This document shows positions 42,457 through 50,111 of a stretch of DNA of 64,000 bases, piece by piece. Position numbers and translations under genes: made by a program. Positions within the stretch are counted from its first letter, which is position 1; the number at the start of each line of letters is the position of its first letter. The stretch spans positions 131,133 to 195,132 of the forward strand of contig JAWKJY010000009.1 of assembly GCA_041393535.1 (NCBI GenBank), given 5' to 3'. Below the pieces are notes generated by a model that saw only the letters and a list, made by a program, of their open reading frames with translations, made no database searches and had not been told where the DNA came from. The stretch comes from JAWKJY01 sp041393535. GTDB lineage: Bacteria; Actinomycetota; Thermoleophilia; Gaiellales; Gaiellaceae.

Positions 42457-43179
42457 TCAGACCTCCGCGGCGTCGCCGAGCTGGCGCACGAGGTAGTCCC
42501 AGACCGAGCGCAGCGCGGCCGGGTGGTAGATGTTCCTGCGCTTCGACAACGACTCCTCGGGCGGCGACCAGGTCGGGTAGCCGCCGTGCTGCTTGACGAG
42601 CAGCTGCTGCGCGCACGCGCGCTCGAGGATGATCGCCCGCACCGCGGCCGTCTCGACGTCGGGGCCGACGGTGACGATCCCGTGGTTGACGAGGAAGAGC
42701 GCGTCGTGCTGGCCGATCGCCTCCGCGATCTCGCGGCCGAGCTCGCGCGTCGTGATCAGGTCGGCCGTTCGCTCGTAGCGCGGCACGTCCGGCGGGACGA
42801 ACAGGTTCGCCGCGTGCGAGACGGGGAGGAGCTTCTGGCCGGCCGCGGCGAGCGCGACGCCGTGCTCCGGATGCGAGTGGACGACGCCGCCGACGTCGGG
42901 GCGCGCGAGCAGGATCTCCGTGTGGATCGGGTACTCGACGTGCAGCCCGCCCTCGCCGTGCTGCACCTCGCCGTCCGCGTTCACGAGCAGGACGTCGTCG
43001 CGCGTGATCTCCTCGAAGCCCAGCTTGCTCGCCTTCAGCCAGGCGCCGCGTCCGTCCGGGTCGCGGGCGGACGCGTGCCCCCAGACGAGGTCCGAGTGCC
43101 CGTTCTCCCCGAGCACGCGGCAGGCGAGCGCGACGCGCGCGCGCAGCTCCGGGTACGAGGCGTCGGTTCCGTCGGCCAT
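42457..43179 (-). CDS. Class II aldolase/adducin family protein
   Basis: This is a 240-residue class II aldolase fold (fuculose-phosphate-aldolase group). Metal ligands are in VVHSHPEH and in LVNHGIVTVG; catalytic-type Glu is in HVEYPIHTEI. Start ATG 43179 has GGGAGGAG six bases upstream. Relatives in catabolic operons also act as decarboxylases on hydroxy acids. It sits between the HpaB-type enzyme and the PuuE-like gene, all on the minus strand. Substrate unknown. Confidence 0.92.
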   Translation of the reverse strand: MADGTDASYPELRARVALACRVLGENGHSDLVWGHASARDPDGRGAWLKASKLGFEEITRDDVLLVNADGEVQHGEGGLHVEYPIHTEILLARPDVGGVVHSHPEHGVALAAAGQKLLPVSHAANLFVPPDVPRYERTADLITTRELGREIAEAIGQHDALFLVNHGIVTVGPDVETAAVRAIILERACAQQLLVKQHGGYPTWSPPEESLSKRRNIYHPAALRSVWDYLVRQLGDAAEV

Positions 43180-43205
43180 GTCGTCTCCTCCCAGGGTCGG
43201 CGCGG

Positions 43206-44708
43206 TCAGCGCCAGGGCGTCCCGTCGCTCCAGCCGTCGAGGTCGTACTCCGCCATGCAGCGACGCACGAGCTCCTGCATCTCGTCGAGGCGGCCGCGCC
43301 TGCGCGCGAAGTTCAGCACGTCGAGGCGGACCTGCTCGTGGCTGCCGCCGTAGTTGCGCTCGTAGAGCGTGTGGCGCGCGCCGAACTCCGTCCCGACCGC
43401 GTCCCAGACGAGCTTGAACAGCTTGACGCGATCGTGCGCCGAGCCCGAGGAGCCGCGGTAGAAGCGGTCGATCAGCGGCCGCAGCTCCTCGTTCTGCAGG
43501 TCCTTCGCCGACGAGGGCGCGACGAGCGGGCTGCCGCCGAGCGTCTGCGCGACGACCTCCTCGACCTTCGGCCACGCCATCGACCCGAACAGCCGGACGA
43601 GCACGGCGTTCTCGAGCTTCGGGATCTTCATCCCGCCGGGGCCGTCCTGCGGGTCGAGCGCGAGCGAGGTCGTCAGCGCCCACATCAGGCTCCCCCAGCC
43701 CATCAGCTCGCCGAGCTGTGCCTGGACGCCGCGGAAGCCCTGCGTCCCGTTCGCCTCGAGCGCCTGCGCGATCAGGCCGCAGACGAAGTCGAGCTTGACC
43801 GCGAGCCGGGTCCCCGCCTGGAGCGTGTAGCGGTTCATGAAGCCCGAGGCGGCGTAGAAGCCGGTCGCCTTCTCGACGTCGCGGTAGACGAGGACGTTCT
43901 CCCAGGGGATGAACGCCTCGTCGAAGACGACGACCGCGTCGTTCTCGTCGAAGCGGCTCGACAGCGGCTGGTCCCACGGGGACTGCGCCGACTGCTCGTA
44001 CGAGCGGCGCGAGATCAGCGTCTTGCCGGGCGTGTCCATCGGCGCGAGGAAGACGAGCGCGTAGTCCTCCGCCTTGCCCTGCTCGAAGTGGACGGCGCTG
44101 TTCTGCGCGACGAACGTCGCGTGCGTGAGCGCCGAGCCGGTCGCGAGCATCTTGGCGCCGCTGACGACGATCCCGTCGTCCTTCTCCTTCACCACGTGGA
44201 CGTAGACGTCCTCGACCTCGTGCACGGGGCGGTTGCGGTCGACCGGCGGGTTGATCAGCACGTGGTTGAGGAAGAGCGCCTGCTCGGCGTAGCGGCGGTA
44301 CCAGGCGCTCGCGTTCGCGTCGAACGGCGCGTAGAAGTCGGGCGCCGCGCCGAGCGTCGCCATGAACGACGCCTTGTAGTCGGGCGTGCGGCCCATGAAG
44401 CCGTAGGAGAGCTCCGCCCAGGCGGCGAGCGCGTCGCGCGCGGCGGCGAGCTCCTCGGCCGAGTAGCTCGGCATGAAGAAGCGATGCGTGCGGATCCCGT
44501 TCCGGTCGGTCGCGAGCAGGACGTCGCCCAGCTCCGGGTCGTGGAAGGCGTCGTAGAGGCGCGCGATCGAGCGGGCGGCGTTGCGGAAGCCCGGATGCGT
44601 CGTGACGTCGTCGACGCGCTCGCCGTCGAGGAACACGCGCCGGCCGTCGCGGAGGCTCTCGAGGTACTCCTCGCCGGTCAGCGGCATCGTGCGCGGCGTC
44701 ACGTCCAC
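43206..44708 (-). CDS. 4-hydroxyphenylacetate 3-hydroxylase (HpaB) family, second copy
   Basis: This is a 500-residue HpaB-type flavin monooxygenase. It has PLTGEEYLESLRDGRRVFLDG, FMGRTPDYKASFMATLG, GIVVSGAKMLATGSALTH, FLAPMDTPGKTLISR, AVVVFDEAFIPWENVLVYRD, and a C-terminal GGSHEQVRLDVLNFARRRG. It differs clearly from the first HpaB (4812-6332), so substrates probably differ. The GTG start at 44708 has no good site; ATG at 44687 is an alternative. No flavin reductase is in this cluster. Confidence 0.94.
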   Translation of the reverse strand: MDVTPRTMPLTGEEYLESLRDGRRVFLDGERVDDVTTHPGFRNAARSIARLYDAFHDPELGDVLLATDRNGIRTHRFFMPSYSAEELAAARDALAAWAELSYGFMGRTPDYKASFMATLGAAPDFYAPFDANASAWYRRYAEQALFLNHVLINPPVDRNRPVHEVEDVYVHVVKEKDDGIVVSGAKMLATGSALTHATFVAQNSAVHFEQGKAEDYALVFLAPMDTPGKTLISRRSYEQSAQSPWDQPLSSRFDENDAVVVFDEAFIPWENVLVYRDVEKATGFYAASGFMNRYTLQAGTRLAVKLDFVCGLIAQALEANGTQGFRGVQAQLGELMGWGSLMWALTTSLALDPQDGPGGMKIPKLENAVLVRLFGSMAWPKVEEVVAQTLGGSPLVAPSSAKDLQNEELRPLIDRFYRGSSGSAHDRVKLFKLVWDAVGTEFGARHTLYERNYGGSHEQVRLDVLNFARRRGRLDEMQELVRRCMAEYDLDGWSDGTPWR

Positions 44709-44745
44709 GGGGCGGGAACCGTAGTCGGCGTGGGCGCGCGGCGGG

Positions 44746-45506
44746 TCAGGCCGGGAGGCGCGCGTTGCGCGGGATCGTCGTCAGGCTCTCGTGCGACCAG
44801 CCCGCCTCCTCGAGGCGCGCGACGACGCTCGACAGCGCGGGCGGCAGGTGGAGGTCGCGCTCGCGAGCAGGATCAGGTCGGGCGCGAGCGAGACGAGCAG
44901 CTCCGCGTGGCGCTGCGACAGCTCGTGCGCCTCGTCGTAGACGAGGATCAGCGGCCGCCGGCGCCCGTCCGCGAGCCGCCGCTCGCGCAGCGCGGCGAGG
45001 CGCGCATCCGTCAGCCCGTCGAGGTCGGAGCCGGCGAGCGAGAAGCCGCTCACGTCGTCGCGCCCGCCGGGCGGGAAGGTCGCGATCGTCGCGAAGCAGA
45101 CCAGGGCGTCGGGGGAGGAGGCGACCTGCGGCAGGTCGAGCTCGCCGAGCGGCGCGAGCCGCACGCCGGGCCCGAGCGCCCGCTCCCAGCGGCCGCCGGG
45201 GGACAGGCTGTTGTACGTCGTCTGCGCGAGGACGCGACCGCGAGAGCACCAGAGCACGAGCGGCGGCGCCTCGAGCGCGGCCGCGACGAGGCGGATCGTG
45301 TCCGCGAGCAGCAGCGTCTTGCCGGTGATCGTGACGACGGCGAACGCCTGCAGGAACGGCAGGTCGGGCGCCTCGTCACGGGCGCGCCGGCTCGCGTGGC
45401 GCGCGTAGCGGGCGGCGACCTGGCGGACGGCGCGCTCCTGGAAGTCGCGCCGCGGGATCAGCCCGTCGAGGGCGTCGACGTGCGCGGGGATCGGCTGCTC
45501 GCTCAC
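44746..45506 (-). CDS. Truncated SF2 helicase (restriction-type), one frame break
   Basis: This is about 253 residues equal to the first RecA domain of an SF2 helicase like the Res subunit of type III restriction enzymes. Motif I is TITGKTLLLAD, Ia in LVLWCSRGRVLAQTT, motif II is LVYDEAHELSQRH, and motif III is near LLASA. The frame breaks near 44868. After motif III it ends at LTTIPRNARLPA, with no second RecA domain. The GTG start overlaps the Rieske ferredoxin stop (GTGA), so it is translated within the catabolic operon. Probably a remnant rather than a working helicase. Confidence 0.75.
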
Positions 45507-45856
45507 GCGCCGGCCTCCCCGGGCCCGACCTCGACCAGGACGTCGTCTCCGTCGATCGTGACGGGGAACGTTCGCAGGTCGGTCTTCACCGGCCGCGTCA
45601 GCGCCCGGCCGGTCGGGATGTGGAACGAGCCGCCGTGGAAGGGGCACTCGATCACGTCGTCCTCGACCCAGCCCTCCGCGAGCGACGCCTCGGCGTGCGT
45701 GCAGCGGTCGGCGGTGACGTAGTAGTCGCCGTCGAGGTTGAACACGGCCAGGGCGGGACAGCCGGGAAGGTCGACCCGGCGCACGCCGCCCGGCTCGACG
45801 TCGCCGACGGCGCAGACCCGGCGCAGCGGCCCGTCTCCCCCGGCCATCGCGCTCAC
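45503..45856 (-). CDS. Rieske [2Fe-2S] ferredoxin
   Basis: This is a 117-residue Rieske ferredoxin with CTH at 52-54 and CPFHG at 71-75, giving the Cys2His2 cluster ligands C52, H54, C71 and H74. It transfers electrons to Rieske oxygenases. GTG 45856 overlaps the SDR stop (GTGA); ATG 45847 is a possible alternative. No ferredoxin reductase gene is seen next to it. It is a candidate electron donor for the Rieske oxygenase in the same operon. Confidence 0.93.
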   Translation of the reverse strand: MSAMAGGDGPLRRVCAVGDVEPGGVRRVDLPGCPALAVFNLDGDYYVTADRCTHAEASLAEGWVEDDVIECPFHGGSFHIPTGRALTRPVKTDLRTFPVTIDGDDVLVEVGPGEAGA

Positions 45857-46614
45857 CGGGCGACGTAGCCGCCGTCGACCGACAGGATCGCGCCGGTCAC
45901 CATCGCCGCCTGGTCGGAGCAGAGCCAGACGACGGCCTGCGCGACCTCGTCCGCCTCGGCCATCCGGCCCATCGGCAGCGCCGCCTCGATCTGGGCGACG
46001 AGCTGCTCGCCGCGGCCGGGGTCGTCCGCGAAGATCTTGTCGATCAGCGGCGTTCGCGTCGCGCCCGGGCAGAGCGCGTTCACCCGCACGCCCCGCTTCG
46101 CGTAGTCGAGCGCCGCCGACTTCGAGAGCCCGATCACGCCGTGCTTGCTCGCGCAGTAGGCGGGCATCGACTCGGAGCCGACGAGCCCGAAGTTCGACGA
46201 GATGTTCACGATCGCGCCGCCGCCGCTCGCGACCATCGCGGCGAGCTCGTGCTTCATGCAGCTCCAGACGCCGGTCAGGTTGATCCCGATCACGGCCTCC
46301 CAGTCCTGCTCCGGATAGTCGCCCGCGGCGAGCAGCGGGCCCTGGATCCCCGCCGCGTTGCAGGCGGCGTCGAGGCGGCCGAAGCGCTCGACCGTGCGCG
46401 CGATCGCCGCCTCCACCTGCGCGGGGTCCCGGACGTCGAGCGGGAGCGCGAGCGCCTGGCCGCCGCCCTGCTCGATCAGGGCGGCGACGTCCGCGGCGCC
46501 GGCCTCGTCGACGTCGCCGAGCGCGACGTGCGCGCCGGCGGCCGCATAGGCGAGCGCGGCGGCCCGCCCGATGCCGGACGCGCCGCCGCTCACGAACGCG
46601 ACCTTGCCGGTCAT
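45853..46614 (-). CDS. SDR family oxidoreductase, dihydrodiol-dehydrogenase-like
   Basis: This is a 253-residue classical SDR with SGGASGIG, a CNAAGI motif, ISSNFGLVG carrying the catalytic Ser, YCASK, and a C-terminal AILSVDGGYVAR. The overall pattern is close to FabG and to cis-dihydrodiol dehydrogenases. Its start overlaps the stop of the 119-residue gene (ATGA). In the same operon as a Rieske oxygenase, it could re-aromatise a dihydrodiol or oxidise an alcohol. This is inference. Confidence 0.94.
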   Translation of the reverse strand: MTGKVAFVSGGASGIGRAAALAYAAAGAHVALGDVDEAGAADVAALIEQGGGQALALPLDVRDPAQVEAAIARTVERFGRLDAACNAAGIQGPLLAAGDYPEQDWEAVIGINLTGVWSCMKHELAAMVASGGGAIVNISSNFGLVGSESMPAYCASKHGVIGLSKSAALDYAKRGVRVNALCPGATRTPLIDKIFADDPGRGEQLVAQIEAALPMGRMAEADEVAQAVVWLCSDQAAMVTGAILSVDGGYVAR

Positions 46615-46970
46615 CTGACGCTCCCGGCCGGGTCGTGCGCGTTGCCGAGCAGCCCGTGCCGCGACCGGAAGATCAGCAGGTCGTCGGGCCCGTTCGTCCC
46701 TGCCGGCGCGTAGTGCTCGACCGTGTTGCCGATCTCCGCGAAGGCGACCGCGAGCGCGATCAGCGTCCGGTCGCGCTCGGTCAGCGTCGCCGGGTCGGGG
46801 TCGACGGTCGCGAGGTACGCCATCACGTCGGGGAAGCGCGGGAGCATCGCCTCGTAGAAGGCGGTGATCTCCTCGATCGGGCGCCTGATCCTCAGCTCGC
46901 CGCGGGCCTCGTCGTCGAGGAGCGCGAAGGAGAGGTGGTCGGACAGGTCGGCGAACTGGTCGGGGAGCAT
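46611..46970 (-). CDS. Uncharacterised small protein in Rieske operon
   Basis: This is a 119-residue helical protein, mostly acidic, with DQFADLSDHLSFALLDDEA, EITAFYEAMLPRFPDVMAYL, and TLTERDRTLIALAVAFAEIG. No motif is recognised. It starts (TGATG) at the Rieske oxygenase stop and overlaps the SDR start (ATGA), so it is firmly part of the operon. It may be a small accessory or beta-like subunit; it does not look like the SnoaL-type beta subunit of classical dioxygenases. Confidence 0.8.
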   Translation of the reverse strand: MLPDQFADLSDHLSFALLDDEARGELRIRRPIEEITAFYEAMLPRFPDVMAYLATVDPDPATLTERDRTLIALAVAFAEIGNTVEHYAPAGTNGPDDLLIFRSRHGLLGNAHDPAGSVR

Positions 46971-48154
46971 CAGCGCACCCCGGCCGTCTCGGCCTGCGCG
47001 GCCCGGTAGCACTGCTGCCAGGTGTAGTGGAAGCTCCGGATCTGGACCTCCTCGTCCTGCAGCGGGAACTGCCTCTTCGCGCGGGAGGCCATGCCGCGGT
47101 GGACGTTCTCGTGGCCCTGGATGTCCTCGACCTGGACGTCTCGCAGGCGGCTCTTGTTGTAGTGCTGCGCCACCAGCTCGGCCGCGTTCCGCGCCTTCGG
47201 GAAGTACGTCCGGATCTCCCAGGTCGTGTGGTCGACCGCGTGCGGCCAGAAGTTGTAGGTGAACGCGTAGCCGGGCAGCAGGCCGAGGACGAAGTTCGGC
47301 CAGATGACGTAGAAGTTGAAGATCCCGCCGAGGTCCATCTCGACCGGCGTCACCGGCACCTGGCTGACGAGCCGGTCGACGCCGACGGGCGTGTAGTCCG
47401 GGTTGACGCGCGAGGTCCAGACGGTGTGCTTGCCGATCTTGCGGAAGTCCGCGAAGCGCGTGCACCCCTCCTCGTTCGTCTCGAGCAGGTCGGTGAAGGC
47501 GCCGTGCACCGGGCCGAGCACGGGCAGGTGGTAGAGCTCGTTCTGCGCGTCGACCGCGACCTTCCAGTTCGCGCGGTCGTCGGCGTCGAAGCGGAACGTG
47601 TAGCGGAGCTTCTCGAGCTCGTGGTCGCGCGTCTCGTCGACGACGCCGCCGAGGTACTCCTCGAGCGTCTCGTCGGGCGTCTCCTGCAGGTTGACGAACA
47701 GGAAGCCGCGCCAGGACTCCATGCGCACCGGCGTCAGCCCGAGCGTCGCACGGTCGAGGTCGACGAAGTTCTCCTCGTCGAGCACGCCGCAGAGCTTCCC
47801 CTCGAGGTCGTACGTCCAGCCGTGGAAGCAGCAGGACACGTAGCCGCGGCAGCTCCCCGCCGCGTCCCAGACGACGCGGTTGCCGCGGTGCGAGCAGACG
47901 TTGTGGAAGGCGCGGAGCTGGCCGTCCTTCGCGTGCGTGACGAGGATCGAGACGCCGAGCAGGTCGATGTCGCGGACGAAGTAGCTGCCCGGGGTCGGCG
48001 CCTCGTCGGCGTGGCCGACGTTGAGCCAGCTCCGGCGGAAGACGTGCTCCCGCTCGAAGTCGAGGAGCGCCGGCTCGACGTACGGGTCGACCGGGATGGG
48101 CCCGGTGCCGAGCTCCGGGTACTTCGCCGCCCAGCGCGGTAGGACGGTGGCCAT
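46970..48154 (-). CDS. Rieske oxygenase, alpha (catalytic) subunit
   Basis: This is a 394-residue ring-hydroxylating oxygenase alpha subunit. The Rieske centre ligands are C87 and H89 in CSHRGN and C108 and H111 in CCFHGW. The mononuclear-iron region has NWKVAVDAQNELYH and PVLGPVH (H209, H217), with a longer spacer between the two His than in naphthalene dioxygenase, plus a late DIQGHENVHRG where the Asp is expected. ATG 48154; first gene of the operon with the small protein, SDR and Rieske ferredoxin. Substrate unknown, perhaps a non-aromatic or quaternary-amine-type compound. Confidence 0.94.
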   Translation of the reverse strand: MATVLPRWAAKYPELGTGPIPVDPYVEPALLDFEREHVFRRSWLNVGHADEAPTPGSYFVRDIDLLGVSILVTHAKDGQLRAFHNVCSHRGNRVVWDAAGSCRGYVSCCFHGWTYDLEGKLCGVLDEENFVDLDRATLGLTPVRMESWRGFLFVNLQETPDETLEEYLGGVVDETRDHELEKLRYTFRFDADDRANWKVAVDAQNELYHLPVLGPVHGAFTDLLETNEEGCTRFADFRKIGKHTVWTSRVNPDYTPVGVDRLVSQVPVTPVEMDLGGIFNFYVIWPNFVLGLLPGYAFTYNFWPHAVDHTTWEIRTYFPKARNAAELVAQHYNKSRLRDVQVEDIQGHENVHRGMASRAKRQFPLQDEEVQIRSFHYTWQQCYRAAQAETAGVR

Positions 48155-48366
48155 GCTGCCCTCGCTTTCCCCTCGTCAGGAACCCGTGGCGCGGCGCCGG
48201 GGGTCGAGGCCGGCTGCGCGCCTGGTGGTCGGCCGCACCGCGCGCGCTCGCGCGCCGGTCGGCCAGGCGGCTGGCGCCGTGGCCGTGGGCGTGCGGCGAG
48301 CGGTCGTTCGCGATCCCACGAGCCCGACCCTACCCCGGTGGCCGCGCGGGTTCAAGCGCCGGACGG

Positions 48367-48978
48367 CTAACCCGATCCGCCATCCCGGGCGTGGTCGAGC
48401 CGCTGCGACTCCTCGCCGGCGCGGCGGCGCTCGTAGGCCGGCGGCACGCCCGCCCGGATCATCTCCTGCAGCCGGACGATCCCCTCGAGCAGCGCCTCGG
48501 GCCGCGGCGGGCAGCCGGGCACGTAGACGTCGACGGGAACGATCTTGTCGACGCCCTGGAGGACGGTGTAGTTGTTGAACATCCCGCCCGAGCTGGCGCA
48601 GGCGCCCATGGCGATGACCCACTTCGGCTCGAGCATCTGGTCGTAGATCTGCCGCAGCGGCGCCGCCATCTTGTGGACGACGCGGCCGGACACGATCAGC
48701 AGGTCGGCCTGGCGCGGCGAGGCGCGGAAGACCTCCATGCCGAAGCGCGCGACGTCGTAGCGGGAGGAGACGATCGCCATCATCTCGATCGCGCAGCAGG
48801 CGAGCCCGAACGTGTCCGGCCACATCGAGCTCGACTGCGCCCAGCGCACCGCCCGGTCGACCGTCGTCAGGCCGAGCCGCCCCTCGATCCCCTCGCGGTC
48901 GAGCTCCTCCTCGAACGCGCTGCGCCCCTGCACCTGGAGCAGCAGGCGCTCGCTGTTCATGCCCTTCAGGTCGGCCAT
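48367..48978 (-). CDS. nuoB: NADH-quinone oxidoreductase subunit B-like protein
   Basis: This is a 203-residue NuoB-like subunit, which carries the N2 [4Fe-4S] cluster in complex I. The four ligands are present: C61 and C62 in LACCAIEMM, C127 in GACASSGGMF, and C156 in VPGCPPRPEALL. ATG 48978 is taken as start; ATG 48960 is also possible. It stands alone, with no other nuo genes nearby, so it may be a second nuoB copy or part of another complex (formate hydrogenlyase-like) split away. Confidence 0.92.
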   Translation of the reverse strand: MADLKGMNSERLLLQVQGRSAFEEELDREGIEGRLGLTTVDRAVRWAQSSSMWPDTFGLACCAIEMMAIVSSRYDVARFGMEVFRASPRQADLLIVSGRVVHKMAAPLRQIYDQMLEPKWVIAMGACASSGGMFNNYTVLQGVDKIVPVDVYVPGCPPRPEALLEGIVRLQEMIRAGVPPAYERRRAGEESQRLDHARDGGSG

Positions 48979-49216
48979 CGGGAGCCGGTTCCCCGCGGTG
49001 GCGCGCGGGAAACGCGCTGGCCGTCCGCGGCGAAGCGCGGCGGCGTCGCGTGCGCGGTACGAGCGCTGCATGGAGCCGCGAGCGGACGCGTCCGGGCTCC
49101 CGCCGCGAGGTGTGCCGCGCGACGTCGTCGAGAGCCTGCCCGGGCGAGGCGGGATGGCGATCGCCCAACGCGCGCGCGACCTCGTCCGGGCATCGGGCGA
49201 CCGGCGCCGTGATCCG

Positions 49217-50058
49217 CTAGGCGGGCGGCGCCGCGGTCGCGCGGAAGCCCTCCGCGAGCGTCTCGGCCGTGACGAAGCGGGCGCCGCGGGCGAGCATCGC
49301 CTCGAGGACGCGCTCGAGCATCAGCATCCGGCCGCCCCACCCGATCGCCTGCGGATGCAGCATGAGCATCAGGTACGCGCCCGGCTCGCCGCGCTCCTCG
49401 AGGTAGGTCAGCTCGTCGAGCCAGATCTGCTCGACGTCGCGCGGGTTGCGCAGGCCGGCCGGCAGCGCGGGGCGGCCGTAGCCGTTGAACTCGAAGTACG
49501 CGAAGTCGCTCGTGATGAAGGTGACCGGGAGCTGCACGAGCGGCAGCTCGCGGCCGTACGTCACCGGCCCATCGTCGGGGACGAGGTCGGCGGCGCGCGT
49601 CCAGTACGCGCGGCAGTCGCCCATCAGGCTCGAGTCGTAGGCGAACCCCTCGTCGAGCAGCAGCTCGGCGAGCCAGTCGGGCATCGCCCAGGGCGGCAGC
49701 CGGATCCCGCGCGGCCGCTGCCCCGTGATCCGCTCGAGGGCGTCGTTCGCTCGCCGCAGCACCGCGCGCGCCTCGTCGGGATCGAGCGCGGAGAAGTCCT
49801 CGTGCAGGTAGCCGTGCGCCGCGACCTCGTGGCCGTCCGTCGCGATCCGCGCGGTCACCGCCGGGTGCGACTCCGCGGTGTGGCCGGGCACGAACCACGT
49901 GCTCGGGACGCCGAGCCGGCGGCAGAGGTCGAGCAGGCGCGGCGCGCCCACGTTCGCGCCGAACTCGCCGCGGAGCGCGAGCGGACGTCGCGGGCGCCGC
50001 CGGCGATCCAGATGCTCGCCGCGTCGAAGTCCAGGCTCAGGCACACCGTCGCCGCCAT
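49217..50058 (-). CDS. Polysaccharide deacetylase family protein, one frame break
   Basis: This is about 280 residues of the NodB fold. The first-strand metal site is CLSLDFDAASIW, the second His pair is in VAAHGYLHEDF, then IRLPPWAMPDWLAELL and DSSLMGDCRAYW. The C-terminal part has LMLMLHPQAIGWGG. ATG 50058 has an AGGCGGAG site. The frame breaks near 49982 between ARDVR and LALRGEF; a single base restores it. It lies between the nuoB-like gene and a phytoene-desaturase-like gene. Peptidoglycan or chitin-type deacetylation and urea-type hydrolysis are both possible. Confidence 0.85.
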
Positions 50059-50111
50059 CTCCGCCTCCCCTTCCCTCGGGCTCGCGGCCGCGACGGCCGC
50101 CCGTCCGCACC

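Noticed and set aside
41550..45510. Direct repeat CGGCGCGTGAGCGAGCAG as insertion-sequence target duplication
   Set aside because: It spans a stop-start overlap at both places and could arise by chance from GTGAGCGAGCAG; no transposase or flanking inverted repeats are present.
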